Assembly (NCBI RefSeq): GCF_018131225.1
Contig: NZ_JAFCMM010000001.1
Location: forward strand, 1,550,001-1,614,000
Reading direction: 5' to 3'
From: Bradyrhizobium sp. U87765 SZCCT0048
GTDB lineage: Bacteria; Pseudomonadota; Alphaproteobacteria; Rhizobiales; Xanthobacteraceae
DNA: 64,000 nucleotides
Shown: positions 52,576 to 60,577 of the stretch, one piece after another
Layout of the letters: every line of letters begins with the position of its first letter
Numbering within the stretch: position 1 is the first letter of the stretch
Translations under genes and position numbers: made by a program
Notes under the pieces: model-generated
Databases searched by the model: none
The model's input: only the letters and a program-made list of their open reading frames with translations
Told to the model about the DNA's origin: nothing

Positions 52576-52725
52576 TCAGCCGGAGGCGACGAGCAACGCG
52601 ACGAGGATGACATCGAGGACCAGCACCGCCGCGATGATCACTCCCCAGAACAGCCACACGGCGCGCTGACGCGATGGCCGCGCCGGCATCGCCATCGCCC
52701 GCCGGCGATTGAAAAGGCGCACCAT
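52576..52725 (-). CDS. 49-residue membrane protein, duplicate A
   Basis: MVRLFNRRRAMAMPARPSRQ then RAVWLFWGVIIAAVLVLDVI and LVALLVASG: a basic N-terminus and one membrane helix. A homologue of exactly the same length lies at 55518-55667, in the same position relative to an ABC ATPase gene. Conserved protein sequence (VRLFNR/VARLFNR, RAVWLFW, AAVLVLDVILVALL) despite many DNA differences supports real coding. Too short for usual gene finders. Function unknown. Confidence 0.65.
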   Translation of the reverse strand: MVRLFNRRRAMAMPARPSRQRAVWLFWGVIIAAVLVLDVILVALLVASG

Positions 52726-52845
52726 TCGCAGGGAAACCTGCGGGACCGCAGGCGGCGGCGCGCCGAAGCGGCCGGGTGACGATTCCCGGATGCCACTCCC
52801 CGCACCGGGACACCGCCGTCCTCTGGCCCCCGCACCGCCAGACCG

Positions 52846-53284
52846 TCAATGCACCCGGGCACCCGCCGCGATCAGCGTGCGCACCTCGTCCTTGATCTGG
52901 TCGGACAGCGCGCGGTCCTCGAAGGCGTGGGGCGGCACGGTGATCTCGGCCGTCAGGTGGGCCGGCGCGCCGAACAACAGGAAGATCGCCTCGTCGATGC
53001 TGTGGGTGACGATCAGGAAGGTGGTCGACTGCGCCTGCGCCAGGGTCTTGAAGTCCTGCCGTAGCCGCGTCGCGGTGACGTCGTCGAGGGCGCTGAAGGC
53101 CTCATCGAGCAGCACCAGCTCGGGGCTCGGCGCGAACGCCCGCGCTATGTTGACGCGCTGGCGCATGCCGCCGAACAGCTCGCGCGGCAGCGCCTCCTTG
53201 AAGCCGGACAGGCCAACGGCGTCGAGCCACTTCGCCGCCGTGGCGCGGCGGTCCTTTTCCTGAACGCCCTGCCCTACAGGCCGA
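52846..53284 (-). pseudogene. truncated ABC importer ATPase, decayed duplicate
   Basis: The C-terminal half of the intact ATPase at 55789-56592. Shared text includes RQRVNIARAFAP-PELVLLDE and the tail IKDEVRTLIAAGARVH. It lacks the whole N-terminal part with Walker A, carries Leu for Ser in the SGGMRQR signature (ELFGGMRQR), and has a 15-base in-frame deletion that removes five residues after DEAIFL. Homology stops near 53284, where low-GC sequence begins. It keeps the same small-ORF neighbour as the intact copy, so the duplication covered both. Confidence 0.85.
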
Positions 53285-53761
53285 GCTGCGTCACTAATAG
53301 TGATCCACTATTTGCTGAACTCGATACGATCACGAATGAACTTCAGCATGCGGATAGCGAAGGCTTCGCTGGCGGGAACGAAGAAATTCGCGCTGCTCCC
53401 GAGAACCATCCGAAGGTCGCCGGTGATTTGCGCATTGAAGTGCACGGATGGAGGCGACACCCGAAGTGCAGCTCGAAAGTGTCCGCTTCAGCTGTTTCCG
53501 CTCGCGCCGATTGAACAGCGCTTCACAAAATCGTAGCGCACAGAAAGAAAATTCGTGAAGCGCGTGTCAATTCAACACTCCAGCAAAGAATCCCGCGTCC
53601 ATCAACAAGCTACCCGATAGACGGCGCGGGTTTTTCCGCGAAATTCTGACATATGAGCTCCCCATTTTGAGGGACGCCGTCTTACGGTTAGAGGCGCGCC
53701 ATCGTCACCAACGCCATAGAATCGGATCTTTGCGGAGACATCCAACCACGTCATGCGCCAC
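53285..53761. other. left end of a lower-GC island, mostly non-coding
   Basis: TCACTAATAGTGA (53291-53303) is a perfect palindrome right at the break in the ATPase homology. An open frame at 53308-53460 is listed separately. CCCGCG/CGCGGG with TTTTT at 53592-53645 may form a terminator-like hairpin. Composition is visibly poorer in GC than the surroundings. Confidence 0.45.
53308..53460 (-). CDS. small ORF or gene remnant, 50 residues
   Basis: From GTG at 53460: SPPSVHFNAQITGDLRMVLG, SSANFFVPASEAFAIRMLKF, IRDRIEFSK. The mixture looks protein-like and ends in a helical KFIRDRIEF tail, but there is no clear ribosome site and a stop lies shortly upstream in frame. It may be the C-terminal scrap of a larger gene. 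I do not recognise it. Confidence 0.3.
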   Translation of the reverse strand: MSPPSVHFNAQITGDLRMVLGSSANFFVPASEAFAIRMLKFIRDRIEFSK

Positions 53762-54406
53762 CTAATGATTTGGTTTTCTCGTTTCGACAAAGATTCTGTA
53801 AGCATTGCTTTCCGACCACCACTGCGAATACCGGGCCTCCGATATCGCGAACGGCTTTAAGCGTTGAACGCCATCCGCTCGATCCAGGCAGAGGACTACG
53901 AAATACTCGCGTTCAATCTGATCCGGCGTATAGGGGTAGATAAATCGTCGTAGCTCGCCTGTGACAGCGAAGCGCACTTCGGCGACACGATCGGTCACCG
54001 CGTCTCCACGCAGAACTTGCAACAGTTTGATATGCGCCAAAAAGCGGTCGCGCGGCATGCGACTATTCTCCGCACCGGACTCGTCACGCCCGATCAGATA
54101 AGCCAAAGGGCGTTGGAGCTTCACCTTGGCGATGACAACGTCGCCAGCTTCTGTATAGAGAGGCGACAGATCACCATCGCTTGGCACTTCATCGAGAAAA
54201 TAGGTGAAGTATCCAGCAATCTCCGCCAATTGTTGCAGCTCGGCAGCTGTAGACGACAGAGCAATCATAGAGGAAATGCCCCCGACCTCCTTTCCTCCGC
54301 GCTGCGGAACAACCCAAAGCGTGAGTGTCGCCACGATAAATCCGATGCGCCACCACAACACCACGGGCGTGAATGACCTGCTTCCCGTCATACCGCACAG
54401 CCTCAT
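53762..54406 (-). CDS. unknown exported/anchored protein of the island, intact paralogue
   Basis: 214 residues from ATG at 54406, with a strong AGGAGG site. Hydrophobic N-terminal anchor VVLWWRIGFIVATLTLWVVP, then ELQQLAEIAGYFTYFLDEVP, AGDVVIAKVKLQRPLAYLIG, RFLAHIKLLQVLRGDAVTDR-VAEVRFAVTGELRRFIYPYT, PDQIEREYFVVLCLDRADGV and RYSQWWSESNAYRIFVETR. The beta-rich core with 'HIKLLQVLRGD' suggests a small secreted domain. No known family recognised. A frameshifted tandem copy follows upstream (54421-55071); both lie in the lower-GC island. Confidence 0.72.
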   Translation of the reverse strand: MRLCGMTGSRSFTPVVLWWRIGFIVATLTLWVVPQRGGKEVGGISSMIALSSTAAELQQLAEIAGYFTYFLDEVPSDGDLSPLYTEAGDVVIAKVKLQRPLAYLIGRDESGAENSRMPRDRFLAHIKLLQVLRGDAVTDRVAEVRFAVTGELRRFIYPYTPDQIEREYFVVLCLDRADGVQRLKPFAISEARYSQWWSESNAYRIFVETRKPNH

Positions 54407-54420
54407 AGAAAGACTTCCTC

Positions 54421-55071
54421 CTAGAGCCTCTTATCATGAAAACCGGGCTTGCTTCGCATGATACTGTAAGCTGAGGCTTCAGCCTGCCAATTTTGATATT
54501 GCGTCTCGGAGATGGGGCGTTGAAACAGCCGCTGAATTCCATCCTTCTGATCGACAAACGTGATTACGTAGTACTCACGCGCAAGCTGCTCAGGGGCAAA
54601 AGGATAGATAAAGCGCTACTATCGGCACGAGAGCCAAACTGTATGTTGAATACGCTACCTACAGCGGCATTCCCGCTCCAAACCTTTAGTAATTGACTTC
54701 GGGTGAAGAAAATCGAGCGGGATGTCTTTTGGGAGCGCTCCCGAGACATCGCGACCTCCATTCCAACTCGGCGCCTCCTTGAGCAGTACCGTAGCAATCA
54801 CAACATGCGTAGCTCCCGGGGGCCCTGCCGACGAAGCAAGATCGCGCGGCAATTCATCCAAAAAATAGGCTGAATAGCTCGCAGTTGCCTTCCTCGCTTC
54901 AACTGAGGTTGATTGACCGACATACATTGGTAAGGGCCCGGTTGCGGGGGTGGCGACATCGCGAACCGCTCCGCCTGTCCCCACCTCTGTAGCGTGAGCC
55001 CACTGAGCACCGAGCAGGACAAGTATCCCGACCGCACAACGCAGCGATCGATCTGCAAAGGTCGCCCGCAA
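54421..55071 (-). pseudogene. frameshifted tandem paralogue of 53762-54406
   Basis: Reading the minus strand needs three frames. Frame 1: RCAVGILVLLGAQWAHATEV (signal-like), ATASYSAYFLDELPRDL, THVVIATVLLKEAPSW, PLDFLHPKS. Frame 2: SQLLKVWSGNAAVGSVFNIQ-FGS, matching KLLQVLRGDAVTDRVAEVRF. Frame 3: RFIYPFAPEQLAREYYVITF-VDQKDGIQRLFQRPISETQY-QNWQAEASAYSIM, matching RFIYPYTPDQIEREYFVVLC and the rest of the intact copy. So this is a full-length relative broken by at least two frameshifts; it ends at TAG 54421-54423. Its start near 55071 is not certain. Confidence 0.8.
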
Positions 55072-55109
55072 GCCTCTGGTCGCAGATCAAAGTCGATTTG
55101 TACTAGAGC

Positions 55110-55490
55110 TCATGCAACAGCCAACTTGTATCGATGAATACAATCGGCTTCGACATTGTGATGCCCCCTGAAATTATTTTTGCTCAGATATTGGCGTTGC
55201 GGCAGCAGCACGGGGGCTTCCCCAATTTCCAGGTTCAGCACGTGTCTCGCAAATAACTTGTCTTCGGCGTGCGCGATAAAAGACAACCTAGGAAAAACGA
55301 TATCAAACACGCGCGTAATTGCCGTCCATGCCATTTCCTCCTCGTCCTTTTGCTCTTCGCTAACAGCATCTGGAGCCGAGGCTATCTTCTTCATTCTCTC
55401 CCAAATACCGGGAGAGTGGTTCTCTAAGGCAGTGATCGCTTCCATAAGCTGCCCATCGGTATAGAACTTGCCCATGATAACGAGCGCCAT
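55110..55490 (-). CDS. hypothetical protein, 126 residues
   Basis: MALVIMGKFYTDGQLMEAIT, ALENHSPGIWERMKKIASAP, DAVSEEQKDEEEMAWTAITR, VFDIVFPRLSFIAHAEDKLF, ARHVLNLEIGEAPVLLPQRQ. Acidic middle, soluble, helical in appearance. Start at 55490 or at MGKFYTDG (55475). It belongs to the lower-GC island, upstream of the frameshifted paralogue on the same strand. Family not recognised; coding status is probable rather than certain. Confidence 0.5.
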   Translation of the reverse strand: MALVIMGKFYTDGQLMEAITALENHSPGIWERMKKIASAPDAVSEEQKDEEEMAWTAITRVFDIVFPRLSFIAHAEDKLFARHVLNLEIGEAPVLLPQRQYLSKNNFRGHHNVEADCIHRYKLAVA

Positions 55491-55517
55491 CCCGCCTTTG
55501 AGGCCGCCGCTCCTCCC

Positions 55518-55667
55518 TCACCTCACCGCGATGAGACACGCGACAAGGATGACGTCCGCGACCAACACCGCGACAATCACCACAATCCAAAACAACCAGA
55601 CCGCGCGCACGCGCCATGGCTGCGCCGGAATCGAAAATACCCGCTGCCGATTAAAAAGGCGTGCCAC
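55518..55667 (-). CDS. 49-residue membrane protein, duplicate B
   Basis: From GTG at 55667: ARLFNRQRVFSIPAQPWRVR, AVWLFWIVVIVAVLVADVIL, VACLIAVR. Same length and layout as duplicate A (52576-52725): basic N-terminus and one membrane helix. It sits 121 bases beyond the end of the intact ABC ATPase gene. Retention of the protein pattern in both copies suggests selection. Function unknown. Confidence 0.65.
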   Translation of the reverse strand: MARLFNRQRVFSIPAQPWRVRAVWLFWIVVIVAVLVADVILVACLIAVR

Positions 55668-55788
55668 ATTGGGGGAAAATCTGCGGGAACGCGCTCGGCG
55701 GCGCGCTGAGGCGGCCGGGCGACCGTACCCGGATGCCACCGCCCTTGCCCTGATACCGCCGTCCACTGGCCCCCGCACCATCGATGCG

Positions 55789-56592
55789 TCAATGCACCCG
55801 GGCGCCCGCCGCGATCAGTGTGCGCACCTCGTCCTTGATCCGGTCCGACAGAACGCGGTCCTCGTGGGCGTGGGGCGGGACCGCGATTTCGGCCATCAGG
55901 CGGGCCGGCGCGCCGAACACCAGGATGCGATTGGCGAGGAAGATCGCCTCGTCGATGCTGTGGGTGACGATGAGGAACGTCGTCGACTGGGCCTGCGCCA
56001 GCGTCTTGAAATCCTGCCGCAACCGCGTCGCGGTGACGTCATCGAGGGCGCTGAACGCCTCGTCCAGCAGCACCAGCTCGGGATTGGGCGCGAACGCCCG
56101 GGCGATATTGACGCGCTGGCGCATGCCGCCGGAGAGTTCGCGCGGCAGCGCCTCCTTGAAGCCGGATAGCCCCACAGCCTCCAGCCACTTCGCCGCGCTG
56201 GCGCGGCGGTCCTTCTCGGCCACACCCTGGATCTGCAGGCCGAACGCGGCATTGTCGGTGGCCGACAGCCACGGCAGCAGGCGATCTTCCTGGAAGATGC
56301 GGGTGATGTGGCCCTTCTTCTCGCGAACAAAATTCTGAACGGGCCGACCGTCGATCAGGATCTGGCCGGCATCGAGGGTCTTCAGACCGAGCAGGCAATC
56401 GAGCAGCACCGACTTGCCGGCACCGGTCGGCCCGACGATGGCGACATATTCGCCCGCGCGCACGGTGAAGCTGAGATCGGCAATGGCGGCGACATCGCCG
56501 CCATTGGCCTGGCGGAAGCTCTTGCGGGCGTGCTCGACCGTGAGCTTGGGAGCGGCAGCGGCGATCGCGCCGGTGGACGTTGCGATGGTCAT
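55789..56592 (-). CDS. ABC importer ATPase (nitrate/sulfonate/taurine type)
   Basis: 267 residues. Walker A VGPTGAGKS, signature ELSGGMRQRVNIARAFAPNP, Walker B LVLLDEAFSALDDVTATRLR and the switch region TTFLIVTHSIDEAIFLANRI. Typical SsuB/TauB-family ATPase. Start ATG at 56592 with GGGGAGA eight bases upstream; it lies 14 bases after the permease stop. With the permease and the NMT1-like binding protein it forms a complete importer. A half copy survives at 52846-53284. Confidence 0.92.
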   Translation of the reverse strand: MTIATSTGAIAAAAPKLTVEHARKSFRQANGGDVAAIADLSFTVRAGEYVAIVGPTGAGKSVLLDCLLGLKTLDAGQILIDGRPVQNFVREKKGHITRIFQEDRLLPWLSATDNAAFGLQIQGVAEKDRRASAAKWLEAVGLSGFKEALPRELSGGMRQRVNIARAFAPNPELVLLDEAFSALDDVTATRLRQDFKTLAQAQSTTFLIVTHSIDEAIFLANRILVFGAPARLMAEIAVPPHAHEDRVLSDRIKDEVRTLIAAGARVH

Positions 56593-56606
56593 CCCTGTTC
56601 TCCCCT

Positions 56607-57458
56607 TTAGTCCCGGCCCTGGCTCTCGCCGCGCCAGCGCAGCGTGACGCGCTCGGCGACCTCGATGCCCTGGGTCATGATCAGCGCCATCAGCACCAGG
56701 ACAATGGTCCAGGCCAGCACCGTCGCCATGTCGAACACGTTCTTGGCGAGATCGAGCTCCTTGCCGATGCCGAGCGGCGCGCCGACGAGCTCGGCGACGA
56801 TGACGGTGCGCACTGCGTTGCCGACATTGAGCTTGGCCGCCGTGAACGCCGACGCCTTGACGTAGGGCCACAGCAGCAGCCGGACGTGCTGGATCGGGTT
56901 GGCGCCGAACGCCAGCACCATGTCGGTGAGCTTGCGGTCGATGCTGCGGACGCCGTCATAGACGCAGTACACCGTCACCGGGGTGCACAGCACCACCAGC
57001 ACGAAGCCGATGCGCAGTTCGGTGCTGGAGAACCAGATGATGACGATGATCACCCAGTTGAGCGCCGGCACGCCCATGATGAACTTGACGATCGGCCGGA
57101 GAAACTCGTCTGCCCGCCGCGACAGGCCGATAGCAAGGCCGATGGGAATGCCGATCACCAGCGACGCGGCGACCGCCACCACGAGGCGCGCCCAGGTGAC
57201 CAGGCCCTGGGACAGCAGGTCCCAGGTGGTCAGGATGGTCCAGAAGCTCTTCGCAACGCTGCCGAGGCCCGGAAAAAGGTAGGGCTTGGTATAGAGCGAG
57301 GCGATCTGCCAGATGATGGCGATGACCACGAACGGCAGCACCGCGCGCAGTACGCGGCCAACGAGGCCGCGGCCACGCTTCGCCACCACCGCGGGTTTCA
57401 CGGATCCGGCCGAGAGAGCGCCGTTGCTGCCCGGCGCGGGGCTGGTCGCGCTCGCCAT
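56607..57458 (-). CDS. ABC importer permease (SsuC/TauC family)
   Basis: 283 residues from ATG at 57458, two bases after the preceding stop. Six membrane helices; VLRAVLPFVVIAIIWQIASL, GLVTWARLVVAVAASLVIGI, KFIMGVPALNWVIIVIIWFS, and the EAA-type loop AFGANPIQHVRLLLWPYVKA. Partner of the ATPase and binding protein. An upstream in-frame ATG at 57473 would overlap the previous gene. Confidence 0.91.
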   Translation of the reverse strand: MASATSPAPGSNGALSAGSVKPAVVAKRGRGLVGRVLRAVLPFVVIAIIWQIASLYTKPYLFPGLGSVAKSFWTILTTWDLLSQGLVTWARLVVAVAASLVIGIPIGLAIGLSRRADEFLRPIVKFIMGVPALNWVIIVIIWFSSTELRIGFVLVVLCTPVTVYCVYDGVRSIDRKLTDMVLAFGANPIQHVRLLLWPYVKASAFTAAKLNVGNAVRTVIVAELVGAPLGIGKELDLAKNVFDMATVLAWTIVLVLMALIMTQGIEVAERVTLRWRGESQGRD

Positions 57459-57460
57459 GG

Positions 57461-58456
57461 TCAGCTCGCCCACTGGTGGTAGATGCCGTCATCAGGAAGG
57501 TCGTTGAGGAAGCCGACCTCCTTGAAGCCGCCGAACAGCGCGTCGAGGTTGGCCTTCTGCTCGATCGCCGGCTGGACCTCGAACTGAGTGATACCGAGGG
57601 TGCGGCTCAGTCCCAGCGCCTCACGCGACACGTGGGTGAACTCGGAGATCATCTTGTCGGCTTCATCGGGGCTCTGGTTGTAAAACTGCGCCGCCTCCTG
57701 CCACATCCTCATGGTCGCCGCCGCACGCCTGGGATCGGCATCGACCCAGTCCTTGCGCGCGTAGGCGCCAAGATACCAGACTGGTGCGCCATGCTTCATC
57801 CTGAGATGATCGCGGATGCCGTCGTTCATGTTGCCGACGAGGTGATAACCCTGCGTCAGCATGCTCGACAGCGCGGGATCGAACAGCAGGCCGGCATCGG
57901 CCTTCTCGGCCATCAGCTGGGTCTGCACCGCGGACGGCGGCGAGTTGATGACATTGAGGTTCTTGCGCGGGTCGAGGCCGTTCTGCTTCAGGAACAGCAC
58001 CGCCATGCCATAAAATCCGGAGCTCGTCGTCGCCGCCACGGTCTTGCCTTCGAGATCAGCCGCCCGGATGATCTTCGGATCCCTGGCGATGAAGGCGTGG
58101 TTGGCGGTCGAGATCGTGAACAGCAGTTTCAGCGGCACGCCGCGGACATAGAAGTTGGCGCAGTTGTAGATCGCGCCGAAGATGTGGCTGGTGCGCGCCG
58201 CGGCGAGATCCGAATACAGCGTCGAGGGATCGCTATAGAGGTTGATGTCGAAGTCGAGGCCGTCCTTCTTGTCGAGCTCAAGCTTGCGAATGATCGGCAC
58301 CAGGAACGAGCCGTTGGATGGCGGTGCGAGACCGCCGGCGCCCGAACGATTGACCTGCGCAAACGCAGACTGCGGCCGCAAGAGCCCAGTCGCGAACGCA
58401 GCGCCCAGACCAAGCGCTCCGGTGAATGCCCTGCGGGACACATGGCTGGCGGTCAT
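57461..58456 (-). CDS. NMT1/THI5-like ABC substrate-binding protein, Tat-type signal
   Basis: 331 residues. N-terminal MTASHVSRRAFTGALGLGAA contains SRRAFTG, a twin-arginine signal, cleaved near AFAQVNR. Domain: GLAPPSNGSFLVPIIRKLEL, DKKDGLDFDINLYSDPSTLY, LEGKTVAATTSSGFYGMAVL, FLKQNGLDPRKNLNVINSPP, ADAGLLFDPALSSMLTQGYH. This group binds aromatic or sulfonated/N-containing small molecules. First gene of the importer; 143 bases downstream of the FAD hydroxylase gene on the same strand, suggesting a shared pathway. Confidence 0.89.
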   Translation of the reverse strand: MTASHVSRRAFTGALGLGAAFATGLLRPQSAFAQVNRSGAGGLAPPSNGSFLVPIIRKLELDKKDGLDFDINLYSDPSTLYSDLAAARTSHIFGAIYNCANFYVRGVPLKLLFTISTANHAFIARDPKIIRAADLEGKTVAATTSSGFYGMAVLFLKQNGLDPRKNLNVINSPPSAVQTQLMAEKADAGLLFDPALSSMLTQGYHLVGNMNDGIRDHLRMKHGAPVWYLGAYARKDWVDADPRRAAATMRMWQEAAQFYNQSPDEADKMISEFTHVSREALGLSRTLGITQFEVQPAIEQKANLDALFGGFKEVGFLNDLPDDGIYHQWAS

Positions 58457-58599
58457 CGACGTTCTCCTCGTATCTCTGAATTTTCAGATAGTCCGCGGCC
58501 GGAAATGAGGTCAAGACGAAGTCGTGGTCACCTCTTGCCGCCGAATTGATCGCTCCAGTGTCCGCTACGCGCACCGCGCATGCCAGCAATTCGCAGGGC

Positions 58600-59808
58600 T
58601 CAGGCCGCGTGCAATGACGCTGCGCGCGCCAGCGAATCCAGCATTGCAATCCGGCGCAGCAACTGACGCCCCTTCTCGCCATCCGCCGCGGCGGCGCGGA
58701 TCTCATCGCGAAAGCGGGCGCGATCTGCCTCATCTTTCGCCTCAAGATTGCGCTTGTTGCGGATGGTGTCGCCCTGGATCGCCTGCATCGTCACGGTGCG
58801 GCGCTGCAGATCATAGTCCGCAAGCAGGCTCGCGTCGGCGCTGCCGTTGATCACCGGACCGAGCTTCCCGGTCAGATTGAGCGCATCGTGGATGCCGCCA
58901 TTCATGCCCATGCCGCCGAGCGGATTGTTGATGTGGGCGGCATCGCCGACCAGGAATGTGCGCCCCTTCTGGAATGAAGTCGCAACACGCTGATGGACAC
59001 GATAGAGCGTGGTGTGCTGGATCGCGGCATCGATCTGCGGCGGCACCACGCGGCGGATCGATTCCTCGACGTAGGCCGGCGACAACGCGGTCTCGTCGCT
59101 CATGTCGTTCGGCACCGGCATCATGACGCGCCAGGCGCCGATGATGCGCAGCAGGAAGTGCCAGCGCTCGGGATCGGCGACATAACTGACCGACGACACG
59201 CCGGGCCGCAGCGCGGTGAAATCGACCGGCGTGGTCATGACCAGGAAACGCTCCGGCCAGGTGAAGCCCTCGAAGGGAATGTCCTGCGCACGGCGCACGA
59301 TGCTGTTGGCGCCGTCGGCGCCGATCAGCCAATCGCATTCGAACACCACTTCGAGGCCGGCCTGGGTCGCCGTCATCTTCACGCCATCGGCGGTCTGGGC
59401 GATGCCGGTCACCTCGCATTCGAATTCGATCGCGAACAACGGATTGTCGCGCAGCGCCTCGAGGACGATGCGCGTCAGCTTGAACTGCTCGGCCTGGAGA
59501 CGGAACGGATGGCGGGTCAGATCGGAAATCGCGGAGAAGTCGAAGGTGCCGAGCAGGCCGTCGGCGGTCGAAGAGTACTGCACCGTCGGCGCCTTGAGGC
59601 CCTGGGCGATCAGCGCCTGCGCGAAGCCGAGATCGTCGAGCATGTCGAGCGTCGGCGGATGGAAAGTCGACGCTCGCGATTCGCGGCTGAGATCGCCACT
59701 CTTCTCCAGCACCAGGACCGGAATGCCCTGGCGCACCAGGCTCGCCGCCGCAACCATCCCGACGGGTCCCGCGCCCGCGACGATCACCGGATGCTTTGCA
59801 CTGCTCAT
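58600..59808 (-). CDS. FAD-dependent aromatic hydroxylase-type monooxygenase
   Basis: 402 residues from ATG at 59808 (MSSAKHPVIVAGAGPVGM). FAD GxGxxG in VIVAGAGPVGMVAAASLVRQ, the DG motif in WLIGADGANSIVRRAQD and the second FAD site in FLVGDAAHINNPLGGMGMNG. Segment STFHPPTLDMLDDLGFAQAL is typical of PHBH/PheA/TfdB-class hydroxylases. It should hydroxylate a phenolic or related ring with NAD(P)H and O2. Lacks the C-terminal thioredoxin-like domain of phenol hydroxylases. Between a cupin gene and the importer genes, all leftward. Confidence 0.88.
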   Translation of the reverse strand: MSSAKHPVIVAGAGPVGMVAAASLVRQGIPVLVLEKSGDLSRESRASTFHPPTLDMLDDLGFAQALIAQGLKAPTVQYSSTADGLLGTFDFSAISDLTRHPFRLQAEQFKLTRIVLEALRDNPLFAIEFECEVTGIAQTADGVKMTATQAGLEVVFECDWLIGADGANSIVRRAQDIPFEGFTWPERFLVMTTPVDFTALRPGVSSVSYVADPERWHFLLRIIGAWRVMMPVPNDMSDETALSPAYVEESIRRVVPPQIDAAIQHTTLYRVHQRVATSFQKGRTFLVGDAAHINNPLGGMGMNGGIHDALNLTGKLGPVINGSADASLLADYDLQRRTVTMQAIQGDTIRNKRNLEAKDEADRARFRDEIRAAAADGEKGRQLLRRIAMLDSLARAASLHAA

Positions 59809-59914
59809 ATCAAACCTCAAGCTTCAGACGTGTGGAAGGCGAACGACCGCGCCGCCGGCAGGACGGCGATCGCGCGGTGCGGGCAGCCGCGCCGGAGACG
59901 GACTGATGATCCGA

Positions 59915-60301
59915 TCAGGCAGGATCGTAGTAGTGGATCTCGAGCAGCAGGCAGCCGCCGGTCGACTTGAACGGACCATGCCAGGCGCCGGGCGGGCGCA
60001 CCGCGTAGGTATGGCCTGAGAAGGCCGTACCGCCCTCGCCATTGGCGTCGTTGCCGACGGTCAGATCGCCGGACACCAGGAAAACCTCTTCCCAGAAGTC
60101 GTGGACGATGGCCTGTGTGGTGAAAAGTCCCGGCGGGAACTTGAGGAGACGCGTGCGGCTGCCGCGCTTGTTCACCAGGTCGAGCGAGCCGGACAGGATT
60201 TTTTCCAGCGCGCCGGACTTTGGATCGTACCCTTCGGGAAGCTGCCAGCCGCCGGACATGTCCAGCGTGTGAAACTCATCGTGCAATTTGTTGATGGCCA
60301 C
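59915..60301 (-). CDS. small cupin-domain protein
   Basis: 128 residues, single cupin barrel: TRLLKFPPGLFTTQAIVHDF, WEEVFLVSGDLTVGNDANGE and HTYAVRPPGAWHGPFKSTGG. The metal site is partly conserved (His in IVHDFWEE, Glu in EEVF, His in AWHGPF). Similar small cupins act as dioxygenases, isomerases or sensors in aromatic degradation. Start ATG at 60301. Heads a leftward set with the hydroxylase and ABC importer, opposite a LysR gene. Confidence 0.85.
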   Translation of the reverse strand: MAINKLHDEFHTLDMSGGWQLPEGYDPKSGALEKILSGSLDLVNKRGSRTRLLKFPPGLFTTQAIVHDFWEEVFLVSGDLTVGNDANGEGGTAFSGHTYAVRPPGAWHGPFKSTGGCLLLEIHYYDPA

Positions 60302-60577
60302 GACAATCCTCTCGCAAAATCCGGGAAGCGGCCCGTCACCAAGCGACGCCGCCGCAGTCTTTCATGACATTGCCGACAGACGGCGCCGCGCAGTCGGACG
60401 CCTCTTCGCAGCCACGAGGACAGTGCGTTTGGACGGCTCCGGCGAACTATCCGCCACTGCCACCTGCCGCCTCGATCGGCCGGGTCCGATCAATGGCGGC
60501 TTGTGACCATGCCCGCAAACGATATATTCTGGAGACATCTTGAGTTTTTGGAATGAACTCGTTTCCGGGATGAACCC

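Noticed and set aside
53300..53536. 78-residue rightward open frame at the island edge
   Set aside because: No ribosome site, start inside the breakpoint palindrome region, and the opposite strand has a more protein-like frame.
53602..53805. 67-residue open frame ending KWGAHMSEFRGKTRAVYRVA
   Set aside because: Overlaps the end of 53762-54406, and the text looks like translated repeat remnants. Start signals are poor; not listed as a gene.
52343..56592. Insertion sequence or integrase driving the island
   Set aside because: No transposase or integrase motif, tRNA gene or clear terminal inverted repeats were found around the island.
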